Source: Helicobacteraceae bacterium
GTDB lineage: Bacteria > Campylobacterota > Campylobacteria > Campylobacterales > Sulfurimonadaceae
Reading direction: 5' to 3'
DNA length: 5,553 nucleotides
Assembly: GCA_030613795.1 (NCBI GenBank)
Contig: JAUWLG010000105.1
Span: 1-5,553, forward strand
Part shown: positions 1-5,553 of the stretch, in pieces
How the letters are laid out: every line of letters begins with the position of its first letter
Position numbering within the stretch: position 1 is the stretch's first letter
Translations under genes and position numbers: made by a program
Notes under the pieces: generated by a model
Told to the model about the DNA's origin: nothing
The model's database searches: none
The model's input: only the letters and a program-made list of their open reading frames with translations

Positions 1-2
1 TC

Positions 3-1649
3 TCAGGTGATGCGTACATCGATTCGCCGTTTATCGGGACCTCTGTTGTCGGTCGTATGTTGGAGAAGATGGGTTACAAGGTTGGCATCATCGGTCAGCC
101 TGACATTGAGAGTGCCGATGATATCGGTCGTTTGGGCGCACCGCGTCTTTTTTGGGGTGTCAGTGGCGGAAGCATTGACTCTATGGTCTCTAACTACACC
201 GCCACTAAAAAGTTCCGCAACTCTGACGATTACACACCCGGCGGTAAAAATGACAAACGACCCGACAGAGCAGTGCTTGTCTACTCTAATCTTATCCGTC
301 GTTTCTACAAAAACACAGTGCCTATTGTTCTAGGCGGCATCGAAGCGAGTCTTCGCCGTGTGACACATTATGACTACTGGTCCAACAAACTTCGTAAACC
401 AATCCTTTTTGATTCGAAAGCAGACATCTTGGTCTATGGTATGGGTGAGATAGCTCTTAAAGACTTAGTGTCTGCTCTGGATGAAGGTCGTGATTACCGT
501 GATATTCGTGGTATCAGCTACATTGCTAAAGAGCCTGTCGAAGAGTTTCTTCAAGTTGCGTCCCATGCAGAGTGTCTTGAGGACAAAAACAAGTTTATGG
601 ACCTCTTTGATGCCTTTTATGATAACAATGACCCTATATCAGCAAAAGGGCTTTGTCAGAAGGTCGACACCCGTTACAGCATCCAAAATCCGCCGTGCGA
701 TTATCTAGACGAAAATGAGATGGATGGCGTCTCTGCGTTGCCATTTACGAGAGAGCTGCACCCGTATCATCGCCCTGAAGGTAAAGTGAAGTGTCTGGAG
801 ACCATTAAATTCTCTATTATGACCCACCAGGGGTGCTGGGGCGAGTGTAACTTTTGTGCCATCGGTGTGCATCAAGGTCGTACTATCCGCACCCGTTCAG
901 AAGAGTCTATTGTCAAAGAGGCGACAGAGTTTACGACCTATAAAGACTTTAAAGGGATCATCTCCGACCTTGGCGGACCTACGGCCAACATGTATGGCTA
1001 TGAGTGTGACAAAAAATTAAAACTCGGTACCTGTGATCACCAGCGCTGTGTCGATTCACGCCATTTGTGTTCGACTATGCGTGTCAACCATGGTCGTGTT
1101 GTCAACATGATGCGACAGGTCAGGGAGCTGCCGGGCATTAAAAAGGCCTTTGTCGCCTCTGGTGTACGCTATGACCTTATCACTGAAGACAAGCAACATG
1201 GCTACTCTTATCTTAAAGAGATGGTCAAGCACCATATTTCGGGCCAGATGAAGGTCGCACCAGAGCATACAGAACAGCATGTCCTCGACCTGATGGGTAA
1301 ACCTGGAAAACAGACCTTGGTCGACTTTAAAAAGCTCTATGACAAGCTCAACCGAGAAGAGGGTAAAAACCAATTCTTGACCTACTATCTTATCGCAGCG
1401 CACCCGGGCTGCGAAGAGAAAGATATGCATGAACTCAAACGTTTTACAAGAGATGAGCTTAAAATGACCCCAGAACAAGCGCAGGTCTTTACCCCAACAC
1501 CGGGAACTTACTCAGCCGTTATGTACTACACCGAACTCGACCCTGTGACACGCAAAAAGATCTTTGTCGAGAAAGATACACGACGCAAAGAGAGACAAAA
1601 AGAGATCGTAGTCAAAAAACAGACTTTTAAAAGGGATTTTGCGAGTTGA
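3..1649 (+). CDS. ygiQ: YgiQ family radical SAM protein (UPF0313), 5'-truncated by window edge
   Basis: The frame is open from the left edge, so the gene starts upstream; the ATG at 57 is an internal methionine. The 548 visible residues begin inside the conserved N-terminal part (GDAYIDSPFIGTS, then GYKVGIIGQPD), so probably only a few tens of residues are missing. The radical SAM cluster motif CxxxCxxC is intact, with cysteines at visible residues 278, 282 and 285 (GCWGECNFCAIG), which should bind a 4Fe-4S cluster and S-adenosylmethionine. Further family landmarks are GGPTANMY (about 324), a cysteine-rich stretch just after it, VAPEH (about 418-422) and FTPTPGT (496-502). The C-terminus is a basic, lysine/arginine-rich tail. 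The N-terminal half resembles the UPF0313 domain that precedes the SAM core in this family. The substrate and reaction of YgiQ are not established. The protein should be cytosolic. Arginine codons are mainly CGT/CGC (about 25 of 35). Family assignment is confident; function is open. Confidence 0.95.
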   Translation, partial: SGDAYIDSPFIGTSVVGRMLEKMGYKVGIIGQPDIESADDIGRLGAPRLFWGVSGGSIDSMVSNYTATKKFRNSDDYTPGGKNDKRPDRAVLVYSNLIRRFYKNTVPIVLGGIEASLRRVTHYDYWSNKLRKPILFDSKADILVYGMGEIALKDLVSALDEGRDYRDIRGISYIAKEPVEEFLQVASHAECLEDKNKFMDLFDAFYDNNDPISAKGLCQKVDTRYSIQNPPCDYLDENEMDGVSALPFTRELHPYHRPEGKVKCLETIKFSIMTHQGCWGECNFCAIGVHQGRTIRTRSEESIVKEATEFTTYKDFKGIISDLGGPTANMYGYECDKKLKLGTCDHQRCVDSRHLCSTMRVNHGRVVNMMRQVRELPGIKKAFVASGVRYDLITEDKQHGYSYLKEMVKHHISGQMKVAPEHTEQHVLDLMGKPGKQTLVDFKKLYDKLNREEGKNQFLTYYLIAAHPGCEEKDMHELKRFTRDELKMTPEQAQVFTPTPGTYSAVMYYTELDPVTRKKIFVEKDTRRKERQKEIVVKKQTFKRDFAS

Positions 1650-1675
1650 TGTATATTTATCAACACTAGAACACT

Positions 1676-1709
1676 CAGAAAATAGCCCTCGGCATTCTGT
1701 ATAATTTTT
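1676..1709 (+). terminator. Weak candidate terminator hairpin after ygiQ
   Basis: CAGAA (1676-1680) can pair with TTCTG (1695-1699), and GCC (1685-1687) with GGC (1691-1693) around a CTC loop. The two stems are joined by an asymmetric bulge of four bases on the left against one on the right. Five Ts follow at 1705-1709, after TATAA. The stem is short and interrupted and the T tract is displaced, so this would be a poor intrinsic terminator. It also overlaps the TATAAT assigned to the next gene. Confidence 0.25.
1700..1705 (+). promoter_or_regulatory. Candidate -10 box for the traB/gumN-like gene
   Basis: A perfect TATAAT lies 51 bases before the ATG at 1757. It predicts a transcript start near 1712 and a leader of about 45 bases. 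No TTGACA-like -35 stands at normal spacing (1677-1682 reads AGAAAA). A missing -35 is common for housekeeping promoters in Campylobacterota but weakens the case elsewhere. This promoter would drive both the TraB/GumN-like gene and the hydrolase behind it. Confidence 0.5.
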
Positions 1710-1756
1710 CGCTACACTAATACATTATTTCTTATTTCTTGAGGTAAAGGTATTAC

Positions 1757-2632
1757 ATGTATATAAAGTCAGCCTTCACATTTTTATTATTATTGATCTT
1801 CTCCTTCACCTTAGAAGCAAAAAGTCTACTCTACAAGACAAGCTCTTCCACTAGTACAGTATATATTCTAGGTTCTATTCATCTTGCAAAACCAGAAATT
1901 TACCCTTTAGACAAGGTGATTGAACAAGCCTACAACAGCAGTGATGTGTTGGTTGTTGAACTTGATGCTGAGAGCCCGGAGTCCGCAATGGCAATGCAAA
2001 CGGCGATGGTTCAGTTGGGCATGTACCCAAATGGCAAAAGTCTAAAAACAGAGCTCTCTTCACAAACATACAAGCAGTTGGAAGCTTATGCTGTTAAAAC
2101 CGGTCTGCCGCTGCAGATGCTGGAACAGATGCGACCATGGGTAGTGATATTGCAGTTGAGTGTCATGGAGATGATGCGTTTGGGCTACTCTCCTGAACTT
2201 GGGATCGATAAACATTTTGTAGACCAGGCAAAGCGGGACAAAAAGAGCATTTTGGCACTGGAGACTATTGAGGAGCAGATGGCACTTCTAAGCAAAGACG
2301 ACAAAGAGTATCAAGATAAGCTCTTACGTTATACATTGGAGTCCATGAGTGAGATGGAACCTATGTTAAACAGATTGTCCTCTAGCTGGAAGAATGGAGA
2401 TGCAAAAGCTATAGAGAAGATGTTTCTGCTTAGCATGCAAGACGACAACAATGTAAAAGAGATCTATGATGAGCTTGTCACTAAACGTAATTATAAGATG
2501 ACTGAAAAGATAGTAGGATACTTGAAAACCAAGAAAGATTATTTTGTCGTGGTTGGAGCAGGGCATGTCATCGGCAAAGAGGGCATCGTCGACTTATTGC
2601 AAAAACGCGGGTACAAAGTAGGTCAAAAGTAG
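1757..2632 (+). CDS. TraB/GumN family protein, exported
   Basis: This 291-residue protein has a typical signal peptide: one lysine, then a hydrophobic run over residues 6-19, with a likely cleavage after LEA at residue 21. It is therefore expected in the periplasm or attached to the membrane. The family signature is complete. A GSIH motif (39-42) is followed by a YPL segment (49-51) and a hydrophobic strand ending in VVELD (66-70, Glu68). In the middle are LGID (148-151) and LETIEEQ (168-174). Near the C-terminus GAGH (267-270) leads into a final helix and RGYKV. The paired GxxH motifs and the glutamate are the residues proposed to bind metal in animal Tiki proteases of this superfamily; whether bacterial members are proteases is not established. 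The start is supported by AAAGG at 1746-1750, six bases upstream. The length fits bacterial single-domain members. The hydrolase follows after 28 bases, which suggests co-transcription. Confidence 0.9.
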   Translation: MYIKSAFTFLLLLIFSFTLEAKSLLYKTSSSTSTVYILGSIHLAKPEIYPLDKVIEQAYNSSDVLVVELDAESPESAMAMQTAMVQLGMYPNGKSLKTELSSQTYKQLEAYAVKTGLPLQMLEQMRPWVVILQLSVMEMMRLGYSPELGIDKHFVDQAKRDKKSILALETIEEQMALLSKDDKEYQDKLLRYTLESMSEMEPMLNRLSSSWKNGDAKAIEKMFLLSMQDDNNVKEIYDELVTKRNYKMTEKIVGYLKTKKDYFVVVGAGHVIGKEGIVDLLQKRGYKVGQK

Positions 2633-2647
2633 TCAGTCAAATTAAAC

Positions 2648-2654
2648 AGAAGGA
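2648..2654 (+). promoter_or_regulatory. Ribosome binding site that decides the hydrolase start
   Basis: AGAAGGA ends immediately before an ATG at 2655 and six bases before a second in-frame ATG at 2661. The spacing is unworkable for 2655 and near ideal for 2661, so translation most likely begins at 2661. This removes two residues (Met-Tyr) from the longest reading. Confidence 0.7.
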
Positions 2655-2660
2655 ATGTAC

Positions 2661-3599
2661 ATGGCCAAAAAAATTATTTTTATTCATGGAAGATCGATCA
2701 AACCGCCTGAAAGCGATCTTCAAGAGCTATGGTATGCAGCTGTCAGGCATGGGCTTCAAAGAGACTTCGGTGTTGCTGGAGTCGCCAAGTTTGAATCCAT
2801 AAAAAAAGAGTTTGTCTATTATGGCAAACTCTCTAATGATTTTTTGCATGAAAAGACCGGAGTTGAAATTCCGGACGATATCGAGAGCAGACAAGAAGCT
2901 TTTGAGATGTTGAAAACGTATCGAAGATCAGATTTTAATAAGATGACCTATAAAAAAATTGCCAAAAATAGCTTTCTAAAAGAAGCCTTAGCAGATACCT
3001 TTTCAGGAGCTTTAAGCATGATCCGAGCCGGAACACCTTTGATCTCTGTTGTTGCTCCAGACATGGCGCATTATTGGAATCAAGATGCGTACTTTGGCAG
3101 TGACATTCGACTTAGGTTGACAGATGTGTTGAAAAAAGCCTTTGACAACAATGATGAGATAATGCTGGTCTCCCATAGTCTAGGAACAATAATCAGTTAC
3201 GATAACCTTTGGAAGTTCTCCCATTACGGTGAATACAGACGTGACTACGGTGCAAACAAAAAAATAGAGCTCTTTGTGACGATGGGTTCTCCTTTAGGCG
3301 ATGAAAATGCAAAACAGCACTTAAAGGGAAAAGAGAGTTCGGGTAAACTTAAGTACCCACTGAATATAAAGAGATGGACAAACATATCGGCTGAAGATGA
3401 CTATATATCACATGACAGCAGACTTAAAAACGATTTTAGCGAGATGTACAGAGCGGGACTGCTTGAACAGCCTGTTAAAGATATATATCCTGTGTATAAC
3501 TTAACGGTTCGAAATGAAAGTCCAAATCCTCACTCAGCAATAGGATATTTGGTCAATCCAAAATTTATTGATGTGCTGTCAGAGTGGATGTATAGTTAA
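2661..3599 (+). CDS. Probable alpha/beta-hydrolase of unknown substrate
   Basis: The 312-residue product starts MAKKIIFIHGR. This is a hydrophobic first strand ending in His9-Gly10, the usual oxyanion-hole position of alpha/beta hydrolases. The strand IMLV leads into S-H-S-L-G with the putative nucleophile Ser173. This is the nucleophile elbow, with serine in place of the usual first glycine of GxSxG. The following helix (TIISYD) and the strand ELFVTMGSPLG also fit the fold. Candidate acids are Asp246/Asp247 in SAEDDYISHD, and the likely catalytic histidine is His291 in NPHSAIGYL. About 160 residues separate the first strand from the elbow, more than in a minimal fold, so an inserted helical cap is likely at roughly residues 50-130. 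There is no signal peptide, so the protein should be cytosolic; residues 112-124 are hydrophobic but short for a membrane span. The substrate could be an ester, lipid or amide. Arginine codons are atypical (10 of 15 AGA/AGG, one CGT, no CGC). The gene is probably co-transcribed with the TraB/GumN-like gene. The fold is fairly certain; the function is unknown. Confidence 0.8.
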   Translation: MAKKIIFIHGRSIKPPESDLQELWYAAVRHGLQRDFGVAGVAKFESIKKEFVYYGKLSNDFLHEKTGVEIPDDIESRQEAFEMLKTYRRSDFNKMTYKKIAKNSFLKEALADTFSGALSMIRAGTPLISVVAPDMAHYWNQDAYFGSDIRLRLTDVLKKAFDNNDEIMLVSHSLGTIISYDNLWKFSHYGEYRRDYGANKKIELFVTMGSPLGDENAKQHLKGKESSGKLKYPLNIKRWTNISAEDDYISHDSRLKNDFSEMYRAGLLEQPVKDIYPVYNLTVRNESPNPHSAIGYLVNPKFIDVLSEWMYS

Positions 3600-3613
3600 G
3601 AAAGTTTTGGAGT

Positions 3614-3647
3614 CAATAAGTCACACTAAAGAAGACTTATTGTTTTA
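3614..3647 (+). terminator. Hairpin terminator between convergent genes
   Basis: CAATAAGTC (3614-3622) and GACTTATTG (3634-3642) form a perfect 9-bp stem around an 11-base loop, followed by TTTT at 3643-3646. It lies 14 bases after the hydrolase stop and 14 bases before the ychF stop on the other strand. The T run favours termination of plus-strand transcripts. On the minus strand the stem is not followed by a T tract. The stem is AT-rich (three G-C pairs) and the loop large, so strength is probably moderate. Confidence 0.6.
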
Positions 3648-3656
3648 GTAGGAATC

Positions 3657-4757
3657 TTATACGTTGAATCTAAAGTGCATCACATCGCCATCTTGAACGA
3701 TGTACTCTTTACCTTCTAAACGCATCTTGCCGGCGTCTTTTGAACCACTCTCACCACCGTTGGCGATGTAGTCGTCGTATGCGATGACTTCGGCACGGAT
3801 AAACCCTTTTTCAAAGTCGTTGTGGATCACGGCAGCGGCTTTTGGTGCAGTCGAATTTTTACGGATCGTCCACGCGCGTACCTCTTTGACACCGGCAGTG
3901 AAGTAGCTCATAAGACCCAGTTTGTCAAAACCTTTATGTATGATCTGTGCAAGACCAGACTCTTCTATGCCCATCTCTTCCAGGAATTCTGCAGCCTCAT
4001 CATCGTCCATACCGATAAGCTCTTCTTCGAATTTTGCACACAGCTTGACCACTTCACAGTTGTTTGCTGCAGCATGTTCTTTGACTTTTTGAACAAACTC
4101 ATTGTCCTCAGCGATACCATCTTCATCTACGTTAGCACCATAGATGATCTCTTTAGAGGTAAGAAGACGAAGCTCCTGGTTGAGTTGGATGAATTCATCA
4201 CTCTCTACATCAGGGTAGTTGCGAGCAAGGTTACCATCAGCAAGGAACTCTGCAAGTTTCTCAGCCGCTTCCATAAGACCTGCAGCGCTTTTATCGACAC
4301 GTGCCTGCTTTTTAAGACGTTCCATACGGTTTCCAAGTGCTTCAACATCAGCAAGGATGAGTTCTGTCTCAATGATCTCGATGTCACGAATAGGGTCGAT
4401 AGAACCCTCAGTATGCACAATGTTCTCATCTTCAAAACAGCGAACGATCTGCAGAAGAACCTCTGTCTCTCGAATGTTAGAGAGAAACTTGTTACCAAGA
4501 CCTTCACCCTTGCTCGCGCCTTTTACAAGACCGGCAATGTCAACAAAGTCCAGTGTTGAGTGCTGAATACGCTCCGGGTTAACGATCTTAGCCAATTCGT
4601 CAAGACGTTTGTCAGGTACAGGTACAACCGCTTTATTAGGCTCAATAGTACAGAAAGGGTAGTTAGCTGCCTCAGCATTTTGTGCTTTAGTCAGTGCATT
4701 GAAAGTAGTTGATTTGCCGACATTTGGTAGTCCTACTAGACCGATTGCTAAACCCAT
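3657..4757 (-). CDS. ychF: Redox/ribosome-associated P-loop ATPase YchF (OLA1 family)
   Basis: This is a complete 366-residue protein, close to the roughly 363 usual for bacterial YchF. The P loop is GLPNVGKS (9-16). The switch I threonine is probably Thr37 in YPFCTIEPN. The Walker B/G3 motif is DIAG (73-76), followed by LVKGASKGEGLGNKFL. The G4 position reads NVDE (209-212) instead of NKxD, the known change that makes YchF/OLA1 prefer ATP over GTP. His115 in FEDENIVH matches the histidine implicated in ATP hydrolysis in the E. coli protein. A helical, probably coiled-coil arm covers about 125-175, and a TGS-like domain covers about 282-366. The family is cytosolic, binds ribosomes and is linked to translation and oxidative-stress responses. 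The start is supported by AAGGA on the minus strand (4764-4768), six bases before the ATG. The gene is monocistronic here: convergent with the hydrolase and divergent from the DUF3592 gene. Arginine codons are strongly biased to CGT/CGC (13 of 15), as expected for a well-expressed core gene. Confidence 0.97.
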   Translation of the reverse strand: MGLAIGLVGLPNVGKSTTFNALTKAQNAEAANYPFCTIEPNKAVVPVPDKRLDELAKIVNPERIQHSTLDFVDIAGLVKGASKGEGLGNKFLSNIRETEVLLQIVRCFEDENIVHTEGSIDPIRDIEIIETELILADVEALGNRMERLKKQARVDKSAAGLMEAAEKLAEFLADGNLARNYPDVESDEFIQLNQELRLLTSKEIIYGANVDEDGIAEDNEFVQKVKEHAAANNCEVVKLCAKFEEELIGMDDDEAAEFLEEMGIEESGLAQIIHKGFDKLGLMSYFTAGVKEVRAWTIRKNSTAPKAAAVIHNDFEKGFIRAEVIAYDDYIANGGESGSKDAGKMRLEGKEYIVQDGDVMHFRFNV

Positions 4758-4796
4758 TATAAGTCCTTACTGATTGATAGTTATTTTAGTTTTGCA

Positions 4797-4802
4797 ATTA
4801 TA
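4797..4802 (-). promoter_or_regulatory. Candidate -10 box for ychF
   Basis: Read on the minus strand this is a perfect TATAAT, 39 bases upstream of the ychF ATG. It implies a leader of roughly 30 bases that includes the AAGGA ribosome binding site. No clear -35 box lies at 16-18 bases. It is the best promoter candidate for ychF in the divergent region. Confidence 0.5.
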
Positions 4803-4828
4803 CTTAATCTTGCTTCAAAAAAGTGGTG

Positions 4829-4869
4829 CAGGGAACCTTTGTTCAGAAGACACCTTCTATCAGGGACCT
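4829..4869. repeat. Imperfect short direct repeat flanking a small hairpin
   Basis: CAGGGAACCT (4829-4838) recurs as CAGGGACCT (4861-4869) with one A missing, 32 bases apart start to start. Between them AGAAG (4845-4849) and CTTCT (4854-4858) form a 5-bp stem with an ACAC loop. The block sits between the divergent promoter candidates. It could be a paired protein-binding site, but repeats this short can arise by chance. Confidence 0.35.
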
Positions 4870-4886
4870 CATTACCTTGTGACGAT

Positions 4887-4898
4887 AAATAATTATTT
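4887..4898. repeat. 12-bp perfect AT palindrome upstream of the DUF3592 gene
   Basis: AAATAATTATTT is its own reverse complement. It lies 17 bases upstream of the TGC that begins the extended -10 candidate for the gene at 4954, so it could be an operator. With no G or C it may equally be chance in an AT-rich spacer. Confidence 0.3.
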
Positions 4899-4914
4899 GT
4901 AATATATAACTTAT

Positions 4915-4923
4915 TGCTATGTT
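4915..4923 (+). promoter_or_regulatory. Candidate extended -10 for the DUF3592 gene
   Basis: TGCTATGTT matches the extended -10 form TGnTATAAT, with the TG in place and four of six hexamer bases. It predicts a start near 4930 and a leader of about 24 bases. An alternative is TTGTGA (4877-4882), 17 bases, then TAATAT (4900-4905), with four matches in each box. The two cannot be separated by eye. Confidence 0.4.
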
Positions 4924-4953
4924 ACACTTGCGCATTGTTTTTGGAGTTCTTTA

Positions 4954-5553
4954 ATGATAGTTTTTTATCTGATCGGTCTTATGTTTGCTACGTTAGGTAC
5001 ATATCTGTGGATTGATGCCTATCAGTTTCGTAACAGAGCACGTACAATCAAAGGTAAGATCTTTAGTTATGACAGTAAGCCGTATAAAAATGGTCATATG
5101 TATACCCTTGTGATTCAGTATCGTGATCAAGATAAAATTTTTCATTTCAAATCATCTATTAGCGGCAACTCTAGAGAGTATAAAATAGGTGAAGATGTTG
5201 ATGTCTTAGTAATAGACGGTAATCATCATAATGCCCGTCTGAAACAAGGTTTACGGCCTTTCCTGTCTATTGTGATAGACTTGATGGGTCTTTTGTTTAT
5301 TGGCATCTATTTGATGTCTACATTTAATGTTATTGCCTTAGGTATTGCAGTGGTGTTTGTACCGCTTGCAGTATACATGCTCCAGATCTTAAACAGACGT
5401 CACAATCAGAGCATTCAGAAAGAGTTTGAGTATGAGCGCAACGAAGAGGGTGTTGTTTCTAATGTTGTCATGGATGATGTTATTATAGAAAATGCCACTT
5501 ATGATGAAACAGCAGTAAGAAATGCACATGTTTGGATGTTTGCTGCAGGTGTT
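4954..5553 (+). CDS. DUF3592-like membrane protein, 3'-truncated by window edge
   Basis: The start ATG at 4954 has GGAG at 4943-4946, seven bases upstream. The frame then stays open for 200 codons to the right edge, so the C-terminus is not seen. Residues 2-20 form a hydrophobic helix, followed by basic residues (RNRAR, 26-30). Residues 28-97 look like a DUF3592 domain, a small beta-rich module. They contain a TIKGKI strand, a YTLVIQYRDQDK segment (50-61) and the typical YKIGEDVDVLVI (76-87), then NARL. Two more hydrophobic helices follow at about 102-123 and 124-147, then a charged segment (RRHNQSIQKEFEYERNEE). NAHVWMFAAGV at the edge could begin a fourth helix. The layout suggests an inner-membrane protein with the DUF3592 module between the first and second helices. 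The domain has no established function. The gene points away from ychF and appears to have its own promoter. Family call moderate; role unknown. Confidence 0.75.
   Translation, partial: MIVFYLIGLMFATLGTYLWIDAYQFRNRARTIKGKIFSYDSKPYKNGHMYTLVIQYRDQDKIFHFKSSISGNSREYKIGEDVDVLVIDGNHHNARLKQGLRPFLSIVIDLMGLLFIGIYLMSTFNVIALGIAVVFVPLAVYMLQILNRRHNQSIQKEFEYERNEEGVVSNVVMDDVIIENATYDETAVRNAHVWMFAAGV

Noticed and set aside
57..59. ATG at 57 as the true start of YgiQ
   Set aside because: Conserved YgiQ sequence (GDAYIDSPFIGTS) continues in frame upstream of it to the left edge, so the gene begins outside the window.
7..708. Short plus-strand frames (108 and 75 codons) overlapping ygiQ
   Set aside because: They are out of phase with ygiQ, whose frame carries the conserved motifs without interruption.
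1056..1478. 140-codon minus-strand frame opposite ygiQ
   Set aside because: It is antisense to the conserved radical SAM core, with no convincing ribosome binding site or family signature.
2655..2657. ATG at 2655 as the start of the hydrolase
   Set aside because: The AGGA ribosome binding site abuts this ATG with no spacing, while the ATG at 2661 has six bases and gives a standard MAKKIIFIHG beginning.
3822..4559. Open reading frame of 245 codons on the plus strand inside ychF
   Set aside because: It lies wholly antisense to the unmistakable YchF gene, has cysteine- and phenylalanine-rich composition typical of an antisense shadow and shows no domain I recognise. Long antisense frames are expected opposite codon-biased genes.
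4205..4566. Two shorter frames (100 and 115 codons) overlapping ychF in other phases
   Set aside because: Both fall inside ychF, are low-complexity serine/arginine/leucine-rich and have no recognisable family, so they are shadows.
4758..4953. Possible tRNA, riboswitch or small RNA in the ychF/DUF3592 spacer
   Set aside because: No cloverleaf, TTCGA arm or known riboswitch core is visible. The only structure is a 5-bp hairpin, and promoters for both flanking genes account for the space.

Overview
The window looks like ordinary chromosomal sequence from a fairly AT-rich bacterium. The best guess is a Campylobacterota (epsilonproteobacterial) species of the Sulfurimonas/Sulfurovum/Sulfuricurvum kind. 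This rests on the style of the YgiQ and YchF proteins, short AT-rich intergenic regions and TATAAT-like -10 boxes without good -35 boxes. No rRNA or other taxonomic marker is present, so the assignment is moderate at best. I see no mobile element, CRISPR array, tRNA or phage gene.

Layout, left to right. (1) Positions 3-1649 (+) hold the 3' part of a YgiQ-type radical SAM protein (UPF0313), lacking only its extreme N-terminus to the window edge. (2) A 107-bp gap carries a TATAAT box and a weak hairpin. (3) Positions 1757-2632 (+) encode an exported TraB/GumN-family protein. (4) Twenty-eight bases later, positions 2661-3599 (+) encode a probable alpha/beta hydrolase with a Ser-His-Ser-Leu-Gly nucleophile elbow; it probably shares the traB/gumN-like transcript. 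(5) A hairpin at 3614-3647 separates this pair from the convergent ychF. (6) Positions 3657-4757 (-) encode the complete conserved ATPase/GTPase YchF. (7) A 196-bp divergent intergenic region (4758-4953) holds candidate promoters for both directions plus short repeats. (8) Positions 4954-5553 (+) encode a membrane protein with a DUF3592-like domain that runs off the right edge.

The genes do not form one obvious pathway. YgiQ and YchF are widely conserved, YchF being linked to ribosomes and translation or stress. The TraB/GumN-like protein and the hydrolase are the only plausible functional pair, and their joint role is unknown. The most distinctive signal is that the hydrolase gene uses arginine codons very differently from its neighbours (mostly AGA/AGG, almost no CGT/CGC). 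I did not find a convincing new multi-gene system.
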